Program-made: the position numbers and the translations under genes | The notes under the pieces: model-generated | What the model saw: the letters and a program-made list of their open reading frames with translations, nothing else | Told to the model about the DNA's origin: nothing | Database searches by the model: none | Shown: positions 32,641-37,103 of the stretch, piece by piece | Layout: every line of letters begins with the position of its first letter | Numbering within the stretch: the first letter of the stretch is position 1 | IMG/VR virus record: IMGVR_UViG_3300007960_000067 | Span: 1 to 37,103 of that record | DNA: 37,103 bases | Source of the DNA: a virus | Direction: 5' to 3' (one strand)

Positions 32641-32856
32641 ATGACACTTACAGACAACCAACAAAACGCACTGAAGACAATCCGCCGCACAAGTGTTGAC
32701 GGCGTGGGTCGCACAACAGACATTCGTGCAGCAAAAGGATTAGACCGAAAAGGCGTTGTGAGAATCCTCACGCTGGACGGTGACAACGTCTCGGATCATC
32801 GTGGCATCGCAGGGAATCGAACAGGCACGAAGTGTGCAAGATGTGAAATCTTGTAA
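32641..32856 (+). CDS. Small unknown early protein
   Basis: A 71-residue basic protein (TDNQQNALKTIRRTSVDGVG, RTTDIRAAKGLDRKGVVRIL) with a possible winged-helix-like core and two late cysteines (CARC). AAAGG precedes ATG 32641. An in-frame ATG at 32605 would be leaderless. No family recognised. Confidence 0.66.
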   Translation: MTLTDNQQNALKTIRRTSVDGVGRTTDIRAAKGLDRKGVVRILTLDGDNVSDHRGIAGNRTGTKCARCEIL

Positions 32857-32890
32857 TCATCAGGAAATTTTTCCAACGAAAGGCGAAAAG

Positions 32891-33073
32891 ATGACGACCT
32901 ATTCAGAACGAGAACTGTGCATTGCGAACGATGAAGGCGTGATTGAGGATGGTTTCTATGACTTGCTTGAAGCTCAGGACAGGGCCAATGAAATTGGGGA
33001 CGGTGAGGTGACGTATCGCGACCGTTACGACGAATCGGGCGACTGGATTGAAGAAAGCGACGACGATGAGTGA
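32891..33073 (+). CDS. Small acidic early protein
   Basis: A 60-residue strongly acidic protein (VIEDGFYDLLEAQDRANEIG, DRYDESGDWIEESDDDE). GAAAGGCGAAAAG precedes the ATG. It overlaps the next gene by 8 bases. Acidic small phage proteins often act as DNA mimics or inhibitors, but nothing here proves that. Confidence 0.68.
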   Translation: MTTYSERELCIANDEGVIEDGFYDLLEAQDRANEIGDGEVTYRDRYDESGDWIEESDDDE

Positions 33074-33248
33074 ACGAAGAAACATCACGCAGCCCGCTGA
33101 CTGGTGGGCTGCGTTTGAGGCACAAGCCAAGGAACTCGGCTTCACGCTGTCTGAGTGGGTGGGCGAGTGCTGCCGGGTACAGCTACTGGAGCAAGCTTCG
33201 GCTGGCCTGTCACAGCGACCAGCAGCAAACAGACCGCGAAAGGAATAA
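33066..33248 (+). CDS. Small putative ribbon-helix-helix regulator
   Basis: A 60-residue protein: a short strand (RRNITQ), helix (ADWWAAFEAQAKELG), turn and second helix (TLSEWVGECCRVQLLEQA), the order of RHH/Arc-type DNA-binding proteins. ATG 33066 overlaps the preceding stop. It lies in the unit controlled by the paired-operator promoters and is a candidate to bind them. A strong terminator follows. Confidence 0.62.
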   Translation: MSERRNITQPADWWAAFEAQAKELGFTLSEWVGECCRVQLLEQASAGLSQRPAANRPRKE

Positions 33249-33275
33249 CAGACCGCCAACATCCAAGAAATCTTT

Positions 33276-33305
33276 AGCCCCGGGGTTCATCCCCGGGGCT
33301 TTTTT
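33276..33305 (+). terminator. Strong intrinsic terminator
   Basis: AGCCCCGGGG (33276-33285) pairs perfectly with CCCCGGGGCT (33291-33300) across TTCAT, followed by a T run to 33305. It ends the early transcripts. Confidence 0.95.
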
Positions 33306-33551
33306 CGTCTTGAGCTGAACTTGACTCCAAACCCTAAATTCAAGAGTTCAAGGGCCGATTTGAAACGAGTTTGAAACGAGAAAATGGCAAAAGAGTAGTA
33401 TTTTTGTTATATATATATAGAATTCATTCTTATTTTCAATACCCTATATACTAACCCCTAAATATACTCTCAGACCCCCTCTTTTTTATTTATAGGGGTT
33501 TTTGACATCACGGCTGAACCACCGGCCAATCAGTGAGGCGACGAAAACCCG
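33306..33551. other. AT-rich non-coding region, candidate replication origin
   Basis: No gene is seen between 33249 and 33621. This stretch holds TTCAAGAG/TTCAAGGG near 33339, an 11-base tandem repeat TTTGAAACGAG (33359-33369 and 33370-33380), then about 120 bases rich in A and T including alternating TA. AACCCCTAAATA (33453-33464) pairs with TATTTATAGGGGTT (33487-33500), followed by TTT: a terminator-like hairpin. Direct repeats beside easily melted DNA after the primase module suggest an origin. Confidence 0.45.
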
Positions 33552-33583
33552 TTGACATGCCGGCAAAATCTGCTAGCTTGCCG
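33552..33583 (+). promoter_or_regulatory. Candidate late/lysis promoter with inverted repeat
   Basis: TTGACA (33552-33557), 16 bases, TAGCTT (33574-33579). CGGCAA (33561-33566) and TTGCCG (33578-33583) are inverted repeats spanning spacer and -10, an operator-like layout. It is 39 bases before the holin-like gene. Confidence 0.55.
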
Positions 33584-33621
33584 ACACGGATTCTCTTACG
33601 ACTCGAACCACGGATGGCAGC

Positions 33622-33807
33622 ATGTTCAAAGCAATTCTTGACATGGTTGGATCGAAAAAGGCAATCGCAGCGGTTGCCGGGCTCATTGTGTCGTTCGCCC
33701 TGAAGTACGGGCTGGAACTTGACACCGAATCGGTTGCTGCGGTCATTTCGCCGATCCTAGCCTACATCCTTGGGCAAGGATTCGCCGATCAAGGCAAACA
33801 CGCATGA
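33622..33807 (+). CDS. Holin-like small membrane protein
   Basis: A 61-residue protein with two hydrophobic segments (AIAAVAGLIVSFALKYG, about 14-30, and VAAVISPILAYILGQG, about 39-54) and short charged ends (MFKAILDMVGSKK, DQGKHA), the plan of small class II holins. It heads the lysis-type module, right after a promoter, and overlaps the next gene by 4 bases. Holins make holes that release or activate the endolysin. Assigned by topology and context. Confidence 0.7.
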   Translation: MFKAILDMVGSKKAIAAVAGLIVSFALKYGLELDTESVAAVISPILAYILGQGFADQGKHA

Positions 33808-34127
33808 CGATCGACATCAACTGGCCATTGATCCTGCGATACGCTCTAGGAGTGGCTCTGGTCGCGTTTGTTGTCATTCGAACGCTCTGGCCGGCGATCA
33901 TGCAACTTGCCGGTATATTGTACGCTCGGCTGTGGTACAGCGAATCTGAGCCAGTAGCCGAGTCCAGCGACATGTCAGCACCAGCCGGCTACAAAGAACA
34001 CGCAGCCAAGATCCGTGACGCCGTGGCAGCAAACTGCCCCGATGACGTGCTCTGCACTTACCTGCTTGGAGGCTACACAGTGGCTCAGGTACTCGCATAC
34101 GAAGTGGCAAGGCTAACCGAAGCATGA
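33804..34127 (+). CDS. Membrane protein of lysis module
   Basis: A 107-residue protein with one membrane segment at about 8-28 (WPLILRYALGVALVAFVVIR) and probably a second hydrophobic stretch (AIMQLAGILYARLW), then a soluble C-terminal part with two cysteines. It overlaps both neighbours (ATGA type). It could be an antiholin or spanin-like component. Not recognised. Confidence 0.68.
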   Translation: MTIDINWPLILRYALGVALVAFVVIRTLWPAIMQLAGILYARLWYSESEPVAESSDMSAPAGYKEHAAKIRDAVAANCPDDVLCTYLLGGYTVAQVLAYEVARLTEA

Positions 34128-34450
34128 AGCCCGCATCGTCCATCCTGGCACTGATTGCCGCTGTTGTGCTTCTGTGGCCGCGTGCCGATGTGCAACCAGT
34201 CGACGACGTTGCACGGGCTTTCGATTCGTACGAGTCCATGTGGCGTGAGGTCGCTCGACAAACCGCTAACGCATTGGAGGGAGGTGATCTTACATCTGAT
34301 GTGGAGGTCCAGTCGCACCTGTCAGAGCGGTTGCAGCACGCTCGAAAAGAAGCCTTCGAAGTGATCGCCAGAAAAGAGCAGGACCAACTCGGCGACGGCG
34401 AATGGACCGCCGAGAAGCACGCGGCAATCCTGCGGAGCTACGTGCGATGA
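34124..34450 (+). CDS. Small secreted or anchored protein of lysis module
   Basis: A 108-residue protein whose start (KPASSILALIAAVVLLWPRA) is a signal peptide or signal anchor, followed by a charged helical domain (SHLSERLQHARKEAFEVIAR). No lipobox is seen. Its layout, N-terminal hydrophobic segment plus helical periplasmic part, would suit an inner-membrane spanin. Inference only. Confidence 0.66.
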   Translation: MKPASSILALIAAVVLLWPRADVQPVDDVARAFDSYESMWREVARQTANALEGGDLTSDVEVQSHLSERLQHARKEAFEVIARKEQDQLGDGEWTAEKHAAILRSYVR

Positions 34451-35295
34451 AGCAAATGCTACAAAAGTGCTCACAGGCTGATTTTGACTACCTTGACGAG
34501 CGGGTAACCTGTTTGGCTGTCAGCGAATCCGACTTCCCCGGCTGGGAAGACCGGTTGCGAGATCCTGCTGCCTCGCCGTTGCCCCACATTCGCACGCAAC
34601 GGCAGAAGATGAACGATTGCCAAGGTCAGTCGCTGTCGACAGGCACCGAAGCCCGCCGCCATTACTCAACTGGCGAAATGCAGCAGCTCGCCGACGTGTA
34701 CGCGTACAACGCGACCGAGTACGTGACAGGTCCAAACAACGTCGGACGAGATCGCGGCACAAACATCCTGTTGGGCGTGCGAGTGCTAACCGAAGGCATC
34801 CCGCAACACGGCATCGCTCCGGGACTGCCGCTCGAAGAAAACTGGCGATACAACACCTACGAGCGATCGGCCAGCCGCTTCATCGACCGAGCAAAACAGG
34901 TCGAGATCGTCGACGGATGTGTCGCCGAGCAACTGCCCATGCCTCCGTTCCGGGAAATGCTGATTGCCGTCGCAGCTCGCGGAACTGGTCACATCGGAAC
35001 CTACTGGCCACCGTCATGGGCCAAAGTGAACAACCGCCGGTGGATGAAGTCAGCACCTCGTCGTGGCGGTGGACATGCAACACAAATCGTATGGGCCGAG
35101 TGGGTTGATGAGCTACGGCAATGGCTTTTAATCGTTGCCAACAGTCACGGCGATGGTTGGTACTACATGAGCGAGTCAGCATACACGGCGTTGCAGCGTG
35201 TACAGTTTCGGCCTTATGGGGCTCGCTTGCTGATGCCGCTTGAAGCAAAGCAAAAGTTCGTCGACTGGAAATCCGATAGCCCGTATTTCGATTGA
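34447..35295 (+). CDS. Papain-like cysteine peptidase, candidate endolysin
   Basis: A 282-residue protein with a papain-type set of residues: Cys58 (KMNDCQGQSLSTG), His210 (RRGGGHATQIVWAEWVD) and Asn232 (LLIVANSHGDGWYY). No signal peptide is seen, so it would accumulate in the cytoplasm until the holin opens. Lying beside holin-like and membrane genes, it may cut peptide links of the wall. A role in virion protein processing is the alternative. ATG 34447 overlaps the previous stop. Confidence 0.72.
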   Translation: MKQMLQKCSQADFDYLDERVTCLAVSESDFPGWEDRLRDPAASPLPHIRTQRQKMNDCQGQSLSTGTEARRHYSTGEMQQLADVYAYNATEYVTGPNNVGRDRGTNILLGVRVLTEGIPQHGIAPGLPLEENWRYNTYERSASRFIDRAKQVEIVDGCVAEQLPMPPFREMLIAVAARGTGHIGTYWPPSWAKVNNRRWMKSAPRRGGGHATQIVWAEWVDELRQWLLIVANSHGDGWYYMSESAYTALQRVQFRPYGARLLMPLEAKQKFVDWKSDSPYFD

Positions 35296-35304
35296 GGTGA
35301 TGCC

Positions 35305-36126
35305 ATGACAAAAACGGAATTGACAATCGGGATGGCTGTTGCCGCTCTAATGGTGGCGATATTTTTACCTGCGGCGGAAACCAAAAACACCGAACCAATC
35401 AAGCCTCCTACACAGACAGAAGTGGAAGCGGCATTACAATTGTCTGCTGATGTCAAGACAATACTCAATAGAACCGAGGGCTTGGCAATCACGCTCGGCA
35501 GGATCGAAAAGCGATTGGCTGATATGGAAATCGCTGGCAACACGCAAGAGCCAGAACCAGTGACGCAAGAGCCAGAACAGGCGAAAACGATTGTTCGTTT
35601 TTACACTGCGGACGATTCTTGGCAATGTCTGGCGTGCGAACAGCAAAAGAAGAAGCTCAAAGCTAATCCGCCATCGTTCGAGTACGAGACAATCAGAGGC
35701 CCGAGCGAGGGTAAGTCACCGACAGGTAAATACCCTACATGGGAAGTAATCAGGCCCGATGGCAGTAAGTCGATTCGAGAAGGTCAGTACGCCGTCGAAT
35801 CACTTAATCAGTGGGTCAACGGCAACAGTCAGGTCCGTTATACGTTCGATGAGCTACGGCAATGGGTTCGTGACAACTACCACCAGACAAGCTCGCTCAT
35901 GGCAGACGTCAAGCCTCGTTCATCCGTCTGGCGACACCTGCAAGACAGCAATCACGGGTTTACATCAGCACAGGTCACAGGGCTCTCACAATGGGAGGCA
36001 CTACGTCTACATGACGCACACCATCAGGAACGAATCACGCCTTATCGTGGATCGGCAAAGGCAATTCCTGTCAGGCCGTTGATAATCAAAGAACGGCCAA
36101 GCTATGCGAACAGGAGTCTATTTTGA
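35305..36126 (+). CDS. Membrane-anchored thioredoxin-like protein
   Basis: A 273-residue protein: one N-terminal membrane segment (about 8-24), a coiled coil (about 38-75), a Glu/Pro/Gln linker, then a thioredoxin/glutaredoxin-like domain from about 95 (IVRFYTADDSWQCLACEQQ) with CLAC at 108-111 and a cis-Pro-type KYPTW at 143-147. A His-rich C-terminal region follows (HLQDSNHGF, RLHDAHHQE). A periplasmic redox role is likely. GAGGTGATG precedes ATG. Confidence 0.74.
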   Translation: MTKTELTIGMAVAALMVAIFLPAAETKNTEPIKPPTQTEVEAALQLSADVKTILNRTEGLAITLGRIEKRLADMEIAGNTQEPEPVTQEPEQAKTIVRFYTADDSWQCLACEQQKKKLKANPPSFEYETIRGPSEGKSPTGKYPTWEVIRPDGSKSIREGQYAVESLNQWVNGNSQVRYTFDELRQWVRDNYHQTSSLMADVKPRSSVWRHLQDSNHGFTSAQVTGLSQWEALRLHDAHHQERITPYRGSAKAIPVRPLIIKERPSYANRSLF

Positions 36127-36410
36127 GCCCGTTTACGATCGATGCACGAGACAAGACCGGACCCCGCTTCGCTGAACTTGTGCGAGAGCTGATTAGCGGC
36201 ACGGTCGCAGCGGGGCCGGTCGAGATTAACCTGCCCAATGACATGGCGGTTATCTTCAGTCGCGAATCTGATCACATCGAACTGACGTGGGACGAGGCAC
36301 CAGAGGTCGATCTGTTCGGCCCAATTGACCCGGACATCATCCGCATCAGAGCATACGAGAACGAAGCCTTCATTGATTTGCGGCTGACCAACGTGAGGAT
36401 CAAATACTAA
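36123..36410 (+). CDS. Small unknown protein
   Basis: A 95-residue, beta-rich acidic protein (SPFTIDARDKTGPRFAELVR, AVIFSRESDHIELTWDE, IIRIRAYENEAFIDLRL). TTG start at 36123, with AGGAG about 8 bases upstream, overlaps the previous stop as TTGA. No family recognised. Confidence 0.66.
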   Translation: MSPFTIDARDKTGPRFAELVRELISGTVAAGPVEINLPNDMAVIFSRESDHIELTWDEAPEVDLFGPIDPDIIRIRAYENEAFIDLRLTNVRIKY

Positions 36411-36411
36411 T

Positions 36412-36801
36412 ATGACTGAACGCCTCACAGGACAGGCCGCACAACTCTATGTTGCTGACCAAATGGACAGCTACAACGTGATGTCATTGGCCTACAGCAC
36501 AGCATCAGGTGACCTCATCAAGTGGTCAACGCTGGTCGATTGTGCTGCACAACTGCACGCATCGGGGTGGCTGGAGACGCATGCCCTTGCTTGTGGCGTC
36601 AACGGCGATGCAAATGATGAAGACACTCAGGAGCGTGTTGCACGTGAGGCATTCACTGAATGCGAACGGGTTGGGATCATTCCTATTGCTACCATCTGGA
36701 CGTTCTTCGGATCATGGGCAGTACGGCAAGCTGCATGGTGGTTTATCAAGGCTCTCGTGCGACGGTATCTGGTAGGAGGCGGTGATGCCGGTTGCTCCTA
36801 A
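36412..36801 (+). CDS. Unknown protein with hydrophobic end
   Basis: A 129-residue helical protein (AAQLYVADQMDSYNVMSLAY, LHASGWLETHALACG) whose last 35 residues (IIPIATIWTFFGSWAVRQAA, WWFIKALVRRYL) could associate with the membrane. It overlaps the HNH gene by 17 bases. Not recognised. Confidence 0.65.
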   Translation: MTERLTGQAAQLYVADQMDSYNVMSLAYSTASGDLIKWSTLVDCAAQLHASGWLETHALACGVNGDANDEDTQERVAREAFTECERVGIIPIATIWTFFGSWAVRQAAWWFIKALVRRYLVGGGDAGCS

Positions 36802-37057
36802 GTCATTCGGTGCCAAGAACCGAGAAGTCAGGCGAGGCACCAAGCAGGAACGTGGCTACGGTGGCGAGTGGTCACGTATCAGCCTGATGGTCAGGGCTGA
36901 GCATCCGGTGTGCCAAGTGTGTCATGCTGCACCATCGGAAGACGTTGACCACATCATTCCTTTCAGGGGCATAAAAGATCCGCTCAGGACTCAACGAAGC
37001 AACCTGCAAGCGATCTGTCGGGCTTGTCACACTGCCAAGACGGCGCGTCAGTTGTGA
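36785..37057 (+). CDS. HNH endonuclease
   Basis: A 90-residue HNH nuclease: CxxC at 43 and 46 (HPVCQVCHA), catalytic DH at 55-56 (DVDHIIPF), Asn 73 (RSNLQAICRACH) and CxxCH at 78-82. In HK97-like phages an HNH enzyme next to the terminase stimulates cos cleavage, and this gene leads directly to the terS end of the window. GGAGG precedes ATG 36785. Size is typical. Confidence 0.92.
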   Translation: MPVAPKSFGAKNREVRRGTKQERGYGGEWSRISLMVRAEHPVCQVCHAAPSEDVDHIIPFRGIKDPLRTQRSNLQAICRACHTAKTARQL

Positions 37058-37103
37058 CAGAGGGAGGGGGGGCAAAATGTCAGGGACCATGAGACACCAG
37101 AAC
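37058..37103. other. Window end, possible cos region
   Basis: After the HNH gene comes a G-rich run (GAGGGAGGGGGGG) and an ATG at 37079 whose frame stays open to the end. If the ends were joined it would close after 11 residues inside the first 12 bases. With bases 1-36 this is the whole HNH-terS gap, the usual place of cos. No terminal repeat is visible. Confidence 0.4.

Noticed and set aside
32249-32786. Overlapping - strand frames opposite the early promoters
   Set aside because: They cross the terminator T run and the operators, with no family pattern. The promoters and RBS signals point to + genes.
33453-33503. Second promoter using TTGACA at 33502
   Set aside because: No acceptable -10 lies 16-18 bases downstream. 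The sequence is better explained as the T run of a terminator-like hairpin.
1-37103. tRNA genes, integrase and repressor genes
   Set aside because: I looked for cloverleaf-type segments, tyrosine or serine recombinase motifs and CI-like HTH proteins and saw none I could support. A tRNA scan would be needed to exclude a divergent tRNA.

Overview
The window reads as an essentially complete genome of a tailed, siphovirus-type phage, probably with cos-type ends. Every convincing gene is on the + strand. Packing is tight, with many ATGA, TGATG and TTGA stop/start overlaps. It opens 36 bases before the small terminase and closes just after an HNH endonuclease, which is where HK97-like cos phages have their packaging site. 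I found no integrase, recombination directionality factor or CI-type repressor, so the sequence itself does not argue for lysogeny. The host is not proven. The attC-like elements at 27.6-29.4 kb resemble, from memory, those of planctomycete chromosomal integrons, so a planctomycete or related host is my best guess.

Layout. (1) 37-9966: packaging and head (terS, terL, portal, ClpP-like protease, capsid, small head protein, connectors) and tail tube, with a gpG/gpGT chaperone pair joined by a textbook A AAA AAC slippery site. (2) 9959-17540: tape measure, tail-tip proteins, a lipoprotein-like protein with a nested second start, and a 903-residue repeat-rich tail fibre. (3) 17550-20930: small membrane/coiled-coil protein, metallophosphoesterase, mini HExxH peptidase, DUF6197-like protein and other small genes. 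(4) 20999-27459: SNF2-like helicase, MazG-like pyrophosphohydrolase, orphan methyltransferase, RusA-like resolvase encoded across two frames, Sak4-like ATPase, DUF669-like SSB-like protein, and a second SF2 helicase with a zinc knuckle and an SSB-like tail. (5) 27460-29730: four attC-like recombination sites separating small gene cassettes, including a second methyltransferase. (6) 29764-33248: primase/helicase, then a run of small early genes behind two near-identical promoters with paired operators. (7) 33249-33621: AT-rich non-coding region with direct repeats (candidate origin) and a late promoter. (8) 33622-37057: lysis-type module (holin-like protein, membrane proteins, papain-like peptidase), a membrane-anchored thioredoxin-like protein and an HNH nuclease leading round to terS.

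How it works together: primase, two helicases, recombinase, SSB-like protein and resolvase make a recombination-dependent replication set without a DNA polymerase, so the host polymerase must be used. Two orphan methyltransferases could protect the DNA from host restriction. The late genes probably run from the 33.5 kb promoter through lysis and, across the joined ends, into packaging and structure.

The most unusual element is the attC-like array. All four sites show the AAC...GTT R boxes, short unpaired spacers, L arms, and extrahelical T and C bases at equivalent places in the same arm. This is the architecture of integron attC sites, and no integron integrase is visible: a CALIN-like array inside a phage, with genes that appear inverted relative to the usual attC polarity.
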